A stretch of DNA of 64,000 nucleotides from Kribbella sandramycini (GCF_013131805.1 NZ_JABJRC010000003.1:372001-436000); one strand, 5' to 3'; positions 43,845 to 52,080 are shown, counted from the first letter of the stretch. Translations and numbers: made by a program. Notes: generated by a model not told the origin, from the sequence alone.

Positions 43845-44944
43845 TGGCAGCTCAGCTGCTTGGCGAACTCGGTCTCGAGCTCCTTGGTCTTCGCCTTGCG
43901 CTCGTCGTCGTACGTGTCCACGTTGTCCTTGGTGACCACGAACGAGCCGGAGTCGACCACGACGCCCGGGGTCTTCATCGTGCACTGCTTCGACTGCAGC
44001 AACGCGAGCAGCCAACCGCCGACGTACGCCTGACCGACCGGGTTCTGCGTGACGGTCGCGGCGACGCCGCCGGACTTGATCCCGGACAGGATCTTCGCGT
44101 CGTCGTCGATCGCGACCACCTTGATCGGAAGCTTGCTCGAGGCAACACCGTCGGCCGCGGCCACCGCGGGGTTGTACGCGGTCGTGACGATGCCCTTGAT
44201 GTCCTTGCCCTTGGACGCGAGCAGGTCGGCGACGGCCTTCTGCGCGGTCGAGAGGTCCTTGTCGATATCGGTGATCACCGGCAGTTCGGTGACCTTGCCG
44301 TTCGTCTCGGCGACGGCCTTCTTCACACCGGCGATCCGGCGCTGGGTGTTGGAGTCGACGTTGTTCCCGGTCAGGTGCACGATCGCGCCTTCGCCGCCGA
44401 TCGCCTCGATCGTCGCCTTGGCCGCCTTGTACGCCGCCGCCTCGACATCCGTGGACAGACAGAAATCGGCCGAGTTCGTGTCACCGGCCGGGCAGGACGC
44501 CAGTGAGCCGACCGCGAAGCCCTTGGCCTTCAGGTCCTCGAAGGTGGAGTTGATATCGGTCGGCGACACGCCGAAGATGCCGAACGCGTTGTAGCCCTGC
44601 GCGGCCAGCGAGTTGATGACGTTGTTCTGCTTGCCCTGGTCCCATTCACCGGTCTCGTTGAACGTGACGTCACCGAGTTTGAAGTCGGCCTTGTCGACCT
44701 CCGCGGTGGCCTTCCACGGCTGGAAGTAGGGGTGTGCGCCGCCCGGGATCAGCGCCAGCTTGACCTGGGAGCCGTCTTTCAGCGTGACCGGCCCCGAGCT
44801 GGATCCGGTGGACGCGTCGTCCTTCGGGCCGCCGTCGGACGTCGAATCGGCGGGTTTCGTGGTGCAGCCGGTGGCCACCAGGGCAACGGCGGCGAGGCAG
44901 AGGGCGGTCCTACGGAGAGCGGCGCCGGCGGGGGCGAGGGTCAT
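43841..44944 (-). CDS. Sugar-binding lipoprotein of the CUT2 importer
   Basis: 367 residues. The lipobox VATGC gives Cys27. The mature part is a periplasmic-binding-protein-like type 1 fold (Peripla_BP_4), the class that binds ribose, galactose, rhamnose or autoinducer-2. First gene of a seven-gene... six-gene minus-strand operon running to the lactonase; a palindrome lies 13 bases before its start. Confidence 0.88.
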   Translation of the reverse strand: MTLAPAGAALRRTALCLAAVALVATGCTTKPADSTSDGGPKDDASTGSSSGPVTLKDGSQVKLALIPGGAHPYFQPWKATAEVDKADFKLGDVTFNETGEWDQGKQNNVINSLAAQGYNAFGIFGVSPTDINSTFEDLKAKGFAVGSLASCPAGDTNSADFCLSTDVEAAAYKAAKATIEAIGGEGAIVHLTGNNVDSNTQRRIAGVKKAVAETNGKVTELPVITDIDKDLSTAQKAVADLLASKGKDIKGIVTTAYNPAVAAADGVASSKLPIKVVAIDDDAKILSGIKSGGVAATVTQNPVGQAYVGGWLLALLQSKQCTMKTPGVVVDSGSFVVTKDNVDTYDDERKAKTKELETEFAKQLSCQ

Positions 44945-44957
44945 GAGCGGACTCCAG

Positions 44958-44969
44958 ATCCTATAGGAT
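44958..44969. promoter_or_regulatory. Perfect 12-bp palindrome, operator of the sugar operon
   Basis: ATCCTATAGGAT lies 13 bases upstream of the binding-protein start and between it and the divergent GntR gene. Its position at the likely promoter and its symmetry make it the best candidate site for the GntR protein encoded at 45067. Confidence 0.6.
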
Positions 44970-45066
44970 ATTGCGAACCTGATGCTGCCGCCTCACACTG
45001 GAGCCGTCAAGACTCGTCGAGGTAACGATGACAAGTCGGGCAGAATAGGTTCGGGAGGAGTGCACT

Positions 45067-45762
45067 GTGACTGATGCGCATGTGGGTCTCGCGGGGCAGT
45101 TGACCCGCCTGCCGCAGCGACAGGTGCTGAGCGACGACGTCTACGAGACCGTCAAGGGCCTGATCATGGACAGCGTCGTCGAGCCGGGCACCCGGCTGAA
45201 CATCGACGCCCTGACCCGGGAGCTGGGGATCTCGCAGACCCCGATCCGGGAGTCGCTGGCCCGGCTGGAGTCCGACGGTCTGGTGATCAAGGAGCCGCTG
45301 CGCGGCTACCGGGTGTCGTCGCGGCTGAGCCGGCCCGAGTTCGAGGACCTGTTCGAGTTCCGGCTGCACATCGAGCCGTGGGCGGCCGGTCGGGCCGCCG
45401 AACGCGCCGCGGCCGACGATCTGGTCCGGCTGAAGGACGAGATGCTCAGCTACACCGATGTGCCCGATCGGCCGGCGTACGAGAGCTACCGGGCGATGGC
45501 GGCGCACGACCAGCGCTTCCACGACCTCGTGCTGGAGCTGTCCGGTAACGAGACGGCCCGGCTGTCCTTCGCCCGGACGCACTGCCACCTGCACCTGTTC
45601 CGGTTGTACTACGGCGGCGGCATCGCGACCAAGGCGCTCCGCGAGCACAAGAACGTCGTGGCCGCCGTCCGCAAGGGCGACCCGGTGGAGGCGGCCGCGG
45701 CGATGCGGGCGCATATCGAAGCGTCCCGCGAGCGGCTGCGGCCGATGTTCGACCAAGAGTGA
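45067..45762 (+). CDS. GntR-family (FCD) regulator, divergent from the sugar operon
   Basis: 231 residues. Winged helix at about 20-85 (ELGISQTPIRESLARLE) and an FCD domain with ligand histidines in AAHDQRFHDLV and REHKNVV. A strong GGAGGAG precedes the GTG start. It probably represses both itself and the operon until a sugar acid or keto acid appears. The FAH hydrolase gene follows 28 bases later on the same strand. Confidence 0.87.
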   Translation: MTDAHVGLAGQLTRLPQRQVLSDDVYETVKGLIMDSVVEPGTRLNIDALTRELGISQTPIRESLARLESDGLVIKEPLRGYRVSSRLSRPEFEDLFEFRLHIEPWAAGRAAERAAADDLVRLKDEMLSYTDVPDRPAYESYRAMAAHDQRFHDLVLELSGNETARLSFARTHCHLHLFRLYYGGGIATKALREHKNVVAAVRKGDPVEAAAAMRAHIEASRERLRPMFDQE

Positions 45763-45790
45763 TTCCTTCCGTCTGAATCAGGAGACACCT

Positions 45791-46639
45791 GTGGAACTGC
45801 TGCGCCTCGGCGCGGTCGGCGAGGAGCGCCCGTACGTGCGCGCCACCGACGGCACCGTCTACGACCTGAGCCCGCTGACCGCCGATATCGACGGCGCCTT
45901 CCTCGCCGCCGACGGCATCGGCCGCACCCGCGCGGCACTCGAGGCCGGTGAGCTCACCGCGGCCGGCACCGACGGCCTGCGGATCGGCGCGCCGATCGCG
46001 CGGCCGGGCGCCGTGGTCTGCATCGGGCAGAACTACGCCGCCCACGCGGCCGAGTCCGGCGCCGAGCCGCCGAAGCAGCCGATCGTCTTCTTCAAGCACC
46101 CGAACACCGTCGTCGGCCCGAACGACGAGGTCCTCGTCCCGCGTGGCTCCGCCAAGACGGACTGGGAGGTCGAGCTGGCCGTCGTCATCGGCAAGCCCGC
46201 CCGCTACGTCGAGACCGACGAGGAGGCGCTCGCCTGTATCGCCGGCTACACCGTCTCGAACGATGTCTCCGAGCGCGCCTTCCAGCTCGACGTCTCCGGC
46301 GGCCAGTGGTCGAAGGGCAAGTGCTGCGAGACCTTCAACCCGCTCGGCCCGGCGCTCGTCCCCGCCGACCAGGTCGACCCGACGAACCTCGACCTCAAGT
46401 CCTGGGTCAACGGCGAGATCCGGCAGGACTCCAACACCCGCGACATGATCTTCTCCGTCGCCGCCCTGATCCGCGACCTCTCGCAGTACATGGTCCTCAG
46501 CCCCGGCGACATCGTGAACACCGGCACCCCGCAAGGCGTCGCCCTCTCCGGCCGCTTCCCCTACCTCGCCCCCGGCGACGTCATGGAGATCGAGATCCAG
46601 GGCCTCGGCAAACAACGCCAACCCCTCGGCAAAGCCTGA
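45791..46639 (+). CDS. Fumarylacetoacetate hydrolase-family protein
   Basis: 282 residues. The FAH domain (about 70-280) has the metal acids in WEVELAVVIGK and the active-site region CCETFNPLGP, with IGQNYAAHAAE at its start. Family members of this length hydrolyse 2,4-diketo-3-deoxy acids, including that from L-fuconate or L-rhamnonate, to pyruvate and a hydroxy acid. That reaction would complete the pathway suggested by the divergent operon. GTG 45791 follows the line of the N-terminal domain; other starts upstream lie in the GntR gene. Confidence 0.85.
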   Translation: MELLRLGAVGEERPYVRATDGTVYDLSPLTADIDGAFLAADGIGRTRAALEAGELTAAGTDGLRIGAPIARPGAVVCIGQNYAAHAAESGAEPPKQPIVFFKHPNTVVGPNDEVLVPRGSAKTDWEVELAVVIGKPARYVETDEEALACIAGYTVSNDVSERAFQLDVSGGQWSKGKCCETFNPLGPALVPADQVDPTNLDLKSWVNGEIRQDSNTRDMIFSVAALIRDLSQYMVLSPGDIVNTGTPQGVALSGRFPYLAPGDVMEIEIQGLGKQRQPLGKA

Positions 46640-46661
46640 GCAATCTGTCGGCGCGGCCACC

Positions 46662-46667
46662 TAGGGT
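46662..46667 (+). promoter_or_regulatory. Leaderless-type -10 box (TAGGGT) within a hairpin
   Basis: TAGGGT ends 6 bases before ATG 46674. It lies inside an inverted repeat (GGCGCGGCC at 46650-46658 with GGTCGCGCC at 46665-46673, one wobble pair) that abuts the start codon and may terminate the upstream gene. Confidence 0.45.
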
Positions 46668-46673
46668 CGCGCC

Positions 46674-47279
46674 ATGACAGAGGCCCTCGACAACATCCGC
46701 ACGTCGTACGACACCGTCGCCACCTCCTACGCCGAACGCGTCGTGGAAGGCCCGGAGTGGGAGGTCGCTGCCTTCGACCACCTCATCCGGCCGGCGGCCG
46801 GCCGCCCGATCCTCGACGCCGGCTGCGGCCCCGGCCGAACCACCGCCCTCCTCACCGAGCGCAGTCACCCAACAGATTCGGTTGTGGTTGGGCTTGATCT
46901 TTCGCCCGGGATGATCGGGATCGCTCGGCGGAGCCATCCCGAACTCGACTTTCGGGTCGGGTCGATGACTGCGCTCGACTTCCCCGATGAGTTCTTCGGG
47001 GGTGTGCTGAGCTGGTGGTCGATCATCCATCTGCCGCGTGAGCTGGTGCCGGTGGCGTTGGGCGAGTTCTACCGGGTGTTGGCGCCGGGCGGGGTGTTGC
47101 TGCTGGGCTTCCACCTCGGCGAGGGTTCGACGCACAAGACCTCCGGGTACGGCGGGCTGGCGATGGATGTGCAGGTGCACCGGTGGCGCCCCGAAGAGCT
47201 GGTCGAAAAGGCGGTCGCGGTTGGGTTCACGCCCTGTCAGACTGACTTGCCCGAGGATTGTGTGGTGGTCGGCAAATGA
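46674..47279 (+). CDS. SAM-dependent methyltransferase
   Basis: 201 residues, class I fold: ILDAGCGPGRT (motif I), GLDLSPGMIGIA and a tail with GGVLLLGFHLGEG. Substrate unknown; the sequence resembles small-molecule methyltransferases of the Methyltransf_11/25 type. Coupled to a VOC-family gene by ATGA overlap. Confidence 0.87.
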   Translation: MTEALDNIRTSYDTVATSYAERVVEGPEWEVAAFDHLIRPAAGRPILDAGCGPGRTTALLTERSHPTDSVVVGLDLSPGMIGIARRSHPELDFRVGSMTALDFPDEFFGGVLSWWSIIHLPRELVPVALGEFYRVLAPGGVLLLGFHLGEGSTHKTSGYGGLAMDVQVHRWRPEELVEKAVAVGFTPCQTDLPEDCVVVGK

Positions 47280-47653
47280 CTTCGCGCGTGCGGACGGTGA
47301 CGTTCGATACTCACGACCCGTACGAGTTGGCCGGGTTCTGGTTGCAGGTGCTGCGAGCGCCACGGCCGGACTACGACCACCCGGGCGACCCGGCGGCGGA
47401 GGTGGTGACCGATGGGATGACGTTGTTGTTCGAGCAGAACGACGACGTGAAGACGGTGAAGAACCGGGTGCATCTGTGTCTGGAGCCGGATGGGCCGCGG
47501 GATGCCGAGGTCGAGTGGTTGCAGACGCTCGGGGCGACCGTCGCGAACGACCTGCGGAACCCGGACGGGACGGGCTGGGTGGTCATGCTCGATCCGGAGG
47601 GTAACGAGTTCTGCGTCCTGCGGAGCGCGGCCGAGCGGGCGGCAACTAGCTGA
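47276..47653 (+). CDS. VOC-family (glyoxalase-like) protein
   Basis: 125 residues of paired beta-alpha-beta-beta-beta modules; the end reads VVMLDPEGNEFCVL, the VOC signature region. It may be a glyoxalase, dioxygenase or resistance-type binding protein. ATG 47276 overlaps the methyltransferase stop. Its 3' end overlaps the convergent gene by 8 bases. Confidence 0.8.
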   Translation: MTSRVRTVTFDTHDPYELAGFWLQVLRAPRPDYDHPGDPAAEVVTDGMTLLFEQNDDVKTVKNRVHLCLEPDGPRDAEVEWLQTLGATVANDLRNPDGTGWVVMLDPEGNEFCVLRSAAERAATS

Positions 47654-48014
47654 CCGGCGCTTCGCCGGTCAGGGTGATTCGCCAGTCGGTCGCCCAGGCG
47701 TGGACGGCGACGTCCAGGCCGTCGCGGGTGGCGGTCGCGCGGTAGTGGCCGTCCTCGGCCGGGGCCGTGGTGGCGGTCCAGCCGCGGGCGCGGAAGGCCT
47801 CGGCCGCGGCGGTCACGGCGGCGGCCGGGTCAGGTGCGGTGGGGTTACCGGTCTCGACGGTGATCCGGGCGATGGTGGCCGCGCCGCGGCCGTCGAAGAG
47901 GACGCCGGGGTTGATCGGGCCGGGGTCGTGGGTGACGACGGGCTGCTGGTCCGGTACGACGGCGGCCGCGACAGCGAGCAGCTCGGCGCGCAGGGTGTCG
48001 CGGGGTGTGGTCAT
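47646..48014 (-). CDS. Uncharacterised small protein paired with a DUF1023 hydrolase
   Basis: 122 residues, mostly soluble, with an alanine-rich middle and a beta-rich C-terminus (GHYRATATRDGLDVAVHAW). I do not recognise the family. ATG 48014 overlaps the stop of the DUF1023 gene, so the two are translated together and it may be an accessory protein. Confidence 0.6.
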   Translation of the reverse strand: MTTPRDTLRAELLAVAAAVVPDQQPVVTHDPGPINPGVLFDGRGAATIARITVETGNPTAPDPAAAVTAAAEAFRARGWTATTAPAEDGHYRATATRDGLDVAVHAWATDWRITLTGEAPVS

Positions 48015-49084
48015 CGCCGGGGTCCTTCGCTGGTCCGTGGTCGGTGGGCTCCGCCGGGGCGGGTGCCCGCGGTGCGGGCGGCGGATTCGGCGCTGGGCGG
48101 TCTGGCGGCCTGGGTGGGGGGCGCGAGCCCGCCGTACACCTTGGCGGCGACGCCGGCGGCTCGGTTCAGCATGGTGCCCCAGGCAAGTTTGGTCTCTTGG
48201 GCGCGGGTGGTGTCGGTGGTGGTGATCGACGCCAGGTCGCCACGGACGACGCGGCCGATATTGCGGAGGGCCTCGCTGTTCACCCGGTAGTACTCGTTGT
48301 GCCAGTGCACCGAGACCGGGTCGTCGCCGTTGGTCGCCATCCGGATCGCGTCCGGGAAGGTGGCCGGATCGGGGCCGTGCCATTCGGAGTACGAGACGTA
48401 GTCGCCGGGCGCGCGTTCGACGTACAGGCGGGTCGGGGGCTGGACGATGTCGGCGGCCTCGTCGACGTACTTGGCGATACCGGGCGATCCGGTCAGGACG
48501 ACGCGGTCGGCACGGGCACCGTGCAGGAGGGCCTGGCCGACGACATCCGAGCCGTAGGAGTGGCCGACCAGGGTGGTGGTCGCGTCGGTCAGCTCGTCGA
48601 GCTCGGTCAGGAACGCGGCGAGGCGCGGGCCGCCATCGAGGGCGGCCTGTTTGCTCGCGGCCGCGGCGAGGCCCTGCGGTGATGCGTAGTCGAGCCAGGC
48701 GATGGCGACCGTGCCGGGCCCGGCCTCGGCGCGGATCAGATCGGCGCGGTCGGACTGGCCGCGGAAGGTGTCCAGGCTGTTGCCCATTCCGGGGACGAGG
48801 ACGGCGACATTCCGCGCCTGGTCGAGGTCGCCGAGCACCTCGACCGCCCGGCCCTGGCCCTCGGGGTCGAGCTCGAGGAACTGGCGGGGCCGGTGGACCT
48901 CGACGACCTTGCCGTCGGCATCGATCGCCGTGCCCTTGACCGGGGTGAGCAGCTCGGTGAGCGTGTCGAGCCGCTTGCGCTCGGCGGCCGTCGCCGTGCC
49001 CGCGGCGACGGCGGCGTGCAGGCGGTTGCGAGCCGCGAGCAGGCGTGCGTGGTTGGCACGGAACCGCTCGGCGAGCTCGCTCAT
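48011..49084 (-). CDS. DUF1023 alpha/beta hydrolase
   Basis: 357 residues. The nucleophile motif GHSYGS, and PGMGNSLDTF upstream, are those of DUF1023, a group of alpha/beta hydrolases frequent in actinobacteria and often near WXG100-type secretion genes; none is seen here. The C-terminal 60 residues are low-complexity Ala/Pro/Arg. GGAG lies 6 bases before ATG 49084. Function unknown. Confidence 0.82.
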   Translation of the reverse strand: MSELAERFRANHARLLAARNRLHAAVAAGTATAAERKRLDTLTELLTPVKGTAIDADGKVVEVHRPRQFLELDPEGQGRAVEVLGDLDQARNVAVLVPGMGNSLDTFRGQSDRADLIRAEAGPGTVAIAWLDYASPQGLAAAASKQAALDGGPRLAAFLTELDELTDATTTLVGHSYGSDVVGQALLHGARADRVVLTGSPGIAKYVDEAADIVQPPTRLYVERAPGDYVSYSEWHGPDPATFPDAIRMATNGDDPVSVHWHNEYYRVNSEALRNIGRVVRGDLASITTTDTTRAQETKLAWGTMLNRAAGVAAKVYGGLAPPTQAARPPSAESAARTAGTRPGGAHRPRTSEGPRR

Positions 49085-49094
49085 CCGCACTCCG

Positions 49095-49640
49095 TCAGTG
49101 GAAGGCCAGGGACCAGCTGCCAGTGTGGTGGGACAGGTTGACCGTTGCCAAGGGCCGGACATCCACATGCCGGAGCGATTCGGCCGGAGCGTCCAGCACG
49201 TACAGGACGATCGCGCGGAAGACCGAAGGATGCACAACCGCCACAATCCGGTCCCGATCCGAGCTCGCGATGTCGCCGAGCCAGTCGGCTACTCGGGCCA
49301 GGACGTCGTTCTCGGTCTCGCCGCCGGGGGGCGCCGTGTGCGGGCGTTCCAGCCAGGCCGTGACCTGGGCGGGGTCGGCGGTGAGGAGGTCTTCGAGAGG
49401 GCGGTTGGTCCAGTCGCCGTAGTCGCGGTCGCGGAGGGCCGGGTCGACGATGGGGGACAGGCCGAGGGCCTCAGCGGTGGCGATGGCGGCCGGCTCGGGG
49501 CCGGCGTAGGTGGCGTCGGCGGCGAGCTTGAGCTCGCCGGCCGCCGCCACACTCGCCGGGTCCGGGTCCGGGGCGCCACCGAGGACGAGGCCGCGCAGCG
49601 CGGGAGTCAGTGCGTGGGCGACCAGCGTCAACGAGCTCAA
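49095..49640 (-). CDS. Degenerate histidine-phosphatase-like protein of the cobalt/B12 operon
   Basis: 181 residues. The fold resembles the histidine phosphatase (phosphoglycerate mutase/CobC) superfamily: LTLVAH at the N-terminus, LRDRDYGDW in the middle, and VVHPSVFRAI near the end. The RHG motif has become AHA and the second arginine (RA-x2-TA) is missing, so normal phosphate binding is doubtful. The start TTG 49640 overlaps the CbtA stop (TTGA), placing it in the cobalamin-riboswitch operon. It may be a CobC-derived protein with another role. Confidence 0.75.
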   Translation of the reverse strand: MSSLTLVAHALTPALRGLVLGGAPDPDPASVAAAGELKLAADATYAGPEPAAIATAEALGLSPIVDPALRDRDYGDWTNRPLEDLLTADPAQVTAWLERPHTAPPGGETENDVLARVADWLGDIASSDRDRIVAVVHPSVFRAIVLYVLDAPAESLRHVDVRPLATVNLSHHTGSWSLAFH

Positions 49641-50392
49641 GCATTCACCTTCTGTTCGGATGGCCGGCGGGCCACCGCGGCCGCGTACCCGAATCCGAGC
49701 AGGAGCCACAGCGTCGCCTGCGTACCGAGCGAGGCGAACCGGAACTGCCACAGCAGCGTAGCGGGGAACGTGTCCGGAACCTCGTTGATCCGCGGCAGGA
49801 TCAGGTACGCCGCCACCACCGTCACCAGCAGCCCGGCGACGAACCCGCCCAGCCGGGCGATGTCGCCGTACCGGGCGGCCCAGCGGGACAGCGCGACTCC
49901 GGCCCAGACCGCGAGCAGGCCGATCACGATCGTCAGCAGATAGGTGATCGTCCGCTTGGTGATCGTCTCCGGGTCGCCGACAGCCGGCGGGTTCGGCGGG
50001 TACTTGAGGAACGGCACCAGCACGATCCCGACGAACCCGGCCGCGGCCAGGCCGAGCGCGGCGTACCCGTCGTTCGCGGTCCGCAGCTTGCGCCGCAGCA
50101 GCGTGAAGCCGACGGCGAAGATGCCGCCGAGGGCGACGCCGTACAGGCTGGTGGCCAGGAAGAGACCCGCGCGCTGGCCGTCGCGGCTGACCAGCGGCTC
50201 TTCTTCTTCGGCGGCGGGCGTCGCGTGCTCGTCGCCATGGTCATGGGTGTGCCCGCCCGACGCGGCTTCCTCGATCGCGATCGCGGCGTCCACGTGTGGC
50301 TCACCGGTGACGTACGCGAAGGTTCCGGCCAGCAGGCCGGCGAAGAGTCCGACGATCAGGCCGCGCACCAGGAGTGATCCGAAGGTGCGCAT
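49637..50392 (-). CDS. cbtA: CbtA-family cobalt transporter subunit
   Basis: 251 residues with five predicted membrane helices and a histidine-rich loop (HTHDHGDEH, about 48-56) after the first helix that should bind cobalt. The PPNPPAVGDP loop is typical of CbtA. It works with the small CbtB protein encoded 3 bases upstream. Regulation is by the cobalamin riboswitch ahead of cbtB. Confidence 0.88.
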   Translation of the reverse strand: MRTFGSLLVRGLIVGLFAGLLAGTFAYVTGEPHVDAAIAIEEAASGGHTHDHGDEHATPAAEEEEPLVSRDGQRAGLFLATSLYGVALGGIFAVGFTLLRRKLRTANDGYAALGLAAAGFVGIVLVPFLKYPPNPPAVGDPETITKRTITYLLTIVIGLLAVWAGVALSRWAARYGDIARLGGFVAGLLVTVVAAYLILPRINEVPDTFPATLLWQFRFASLGTQATLWLLLGFGYAAAVARRPSEQKVNA

Positions 50393-50395
50393 CGA

Positions 50396-50593
50396 TCAGT
50401 GGCAGGGCACGCCGAGGAGGTGCCGACCGTCGTGCATCAGCTCGTGCAGGAACATCCCCGACTGCGAGACCGCGCCCTGGTCGAAGCCGACCAGGTAGGC
50501 GAGCAGCAGCAGGAGCGCGACGCTGACGGCCGAGAGAACGAGCAAGCGGGGCGAGATGGCCGGTACGGCGACCGACTGGGCAGGAGCTGCCAT
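50396..50593 (-). CDS. cbtB: CbtB-family cobalt transporter subunit
   Basis: 65 residues: one membrane helix (about 17-40) and a C-terminal histidine cluster HELMHDGRHLLGVPCH, the metal-binding tail of CbtB. ATG 50593 has AGGAGG 6 bases before it; the longer in-frame extension is riboswitch. First gene of the operon cbtB-cbtA-histidine phosphatase-like. Confidence 0.9.
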   Translation of the reverse strand: MAAPAQSVAVPAISPRLLVLSAVSVALLLLLAYLVGFDQGAVSQSGMFLHELMHDGRHLLGVPCH

Positions 50594-50605
50594 CAGAACC
50601 TCCTG

Positions 50606-50745
50606 GGGAAGTGCGCGTCCCCTTCGAAAGGCTGCTGGTGCCCGAGCATCCTGACTCACGAGCAAGCTCGCTCACAGTGGCGCGGCCGTGCCGGATTTTC
50701 ACCGGCTTCCCTCGGGCATCGCAGGTTGTCCCTCGAACCGTAGCC
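50606..50745 (-). ncRNA. Cobalamin riboswitch
   Basis: On the minus strand the conserved core is present: GGGAAGCCGGTGAAAATCC, then GGCACGGCCGCGCCACTGTGA (the B12 box) and GAGTCAGGA. A hairpin GGGGA/TCCCC ends just before the CbtB ribosome binding site and may be the expression platform. Cobalamin binding should shut off cobalt uptake. Confidence 0.93.
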
Positions 50746-50746
50746 G

Positions 50747-50774
50747 CCGGTCCGTTGAAGGGTCAACGGACCGG
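50747..50774 (-). terminator. Perfect 12-bp hairpin after the MFS gene
   Basis: CCGGTCCGTTGA (50747-50758) pairs with TCAACGGACCGG (50763-50774) around a 4-base loop, 2 bases after the MFS stop and just before the riboswitch. No T-run. It probably isolates the riboswitch from read-through. Confidence 0.65.
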
Positions 50775-50776
50775 AC

Positions 50777-51985
50777 TCAACGGGTGAGAATCGCCTCAGT
50801 GCGCCGGTCCCGGGCCCGCGCGGTGAGCAGATAACCCGCGCTGGTCGCGACGCCGAGGACGAAACACAGCACCCACAGACTCTGCCCGTGATGCTGCAGC
50901 AGATACCCGGCCAGCAGCGGCGCGGCCAGGCGCGAAGCCTGACTGGTGGCGCCGAAGAAGCCGAAGTACCGGCCGCGCAGCGCCGCCGGGGCCATTGTGC
51001 CGACCGTGCTGTCGAGGACGGCGAAGTACGCCATCTCGCCGCAGGTCCAGATCGCGACGGTGAGCGCGTAGAACCAGACCGTGTCGGCCGCGCCGGTCAG
51101 CCCGAAACCGACCCCGACCAGGAGCGCGCCGAGCGCGAGCACCCGCGAGTACGAGCGGTCCCGGATCAGCCGCGGGAGGAAGAGCTGGCCGACCACGATG
51201 AGCAGCGTGTTGACGGCGTAGATCCGGCCGTAGTCGGCGGCGTCCAGACCGTCGTGCTGAACGGCCAGCGGTAGCCCGGCGTTGCTCTGCTTGAAGATCA
51301 GCTGGAAGCCGATGAAGAGCAGCACGAAGGTCAGAAAGGGGCCGTCGGCAAGGATTGTGCGAATGGCGCCGCGACTCGGGCCCTGCGGCTCGGACGACGC
51401 TTCCGGTGTGGTGTTCGGGACGAAGTACCAGAGGATCGCCGCGAGCAGGACGACGCCGATTGTGTCCAGGATGAAGATCGTCGCGAACCCGGACTTCATC
51501 GCCAGCGGCGCGGCGAGGGCCGCGATCGACGTCCCGACGTTGATCGCCCAGTAGTTGATGCTGTACGCCCGCGGCCGGTCGGCGGGTGGGACGACGTCGG
51601 TGATCATCGCGCTGACCGCCGTCCCGGCGAATGACATCCCGACGCCGAACAGCGCCATCGCGGCGGCGATCGCGGGCAACGTGGTACTGACCGCGGCGCC
51701 GACCAGAGCGATTGCCGTGAGCAAGTATCCGGACAGCGCGGTGCCGCGCCGGCTCCAGCGGTCGGCGAGCGCGCCGCCGGCCAGTCCGCCGGCGATACTG
51801 CCGGCGCCGGAGATGGCCAGGATGACGCCGATCTCGGCCGGACTGGTCCCGCGCTCCTCGCGGAGGTAGAAGGTCAGGAAGATCAGCACGAACGACGCGA
51901 TATTGCCGACCAGCGTGATCGTCCAGAGCGACCAGAAGGCCGCCGGCAACCCGCCGGTCAGTTCGCGCCAGCGGCGACTGAGCAT
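50777..51985 (-). CDS. MFS transporter
   Basis: 402 residues, twelve predicted helices, with the motif GGALADRWSRRGT between helices 2 and 3. Typical of drug or metabolite exporters. ATG 51985 has GAAAGGTG upstream; the longer frame crosses the divergent operator. It is divergent from a MocR regulator, its probable controller. Confidence 0.87.
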   Translation of the reverse strand: MLSRRWRELTGGLPAAFWSLWTITLVGNIASFVLIFLTFYLREERGTSPAEIGVILAISGAGSIAGGLAGGALADRWSRRGTALSGYLLTAIALVGAAVSTTLPAIAAAMALFGVGMSFAGTAVSAMITDVVPPADRPRAYSINYWAINVGTSIAALAAPLAMKSGFATIFILDTIGVVLLAAILWYFVPNTTPEASSEPQGPSRGAIRTILADGPFLTFVLLFIGFQLIFKQSNAGLPLAVQHDGLDAADYGRIYAVNTLLIVVGQLFLPRLIRDRSYSRVLALGALLVGVGFGLTGAADTVWFYALTVAIWTCGEMAYFAVLDSTVGTMAPAALRGRYFGFFGATSQASRLAAPLLAGYLLQHHGQSLWVLCFVLGVATSAGYLLTARARDRRTEAILTR

Positions 51986-52030
51986 GGAAACACCTTTCGG
52001 GAAGTAGTTCTCCCGAGCAGTCTGTGCGCG

Positions 52031-52080
52031 AAGTGGTACAGAGGTAAGATCCACCTTGATGACAGATACTTGGACCACTT
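52031..52080. promoter_or_regulatory. Inverted MocR/PdxR-type boxes at the MFS/MocR junction
   Basis: GAAGTGGTACA (from 52030) and, on the other strand, AAAGTGGTCCA (ending at 52080 in plus coordinates 52070-52080) form an inverted pair with arms AAGTGGT/ACCACTT. They resemble the AAAGTGG-T-CTA box reported for corynebacterial PdxR. TAAGAT at 52045-52050 is a leaderless-type -10 for the MocR gene. Confidence 0.5.
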
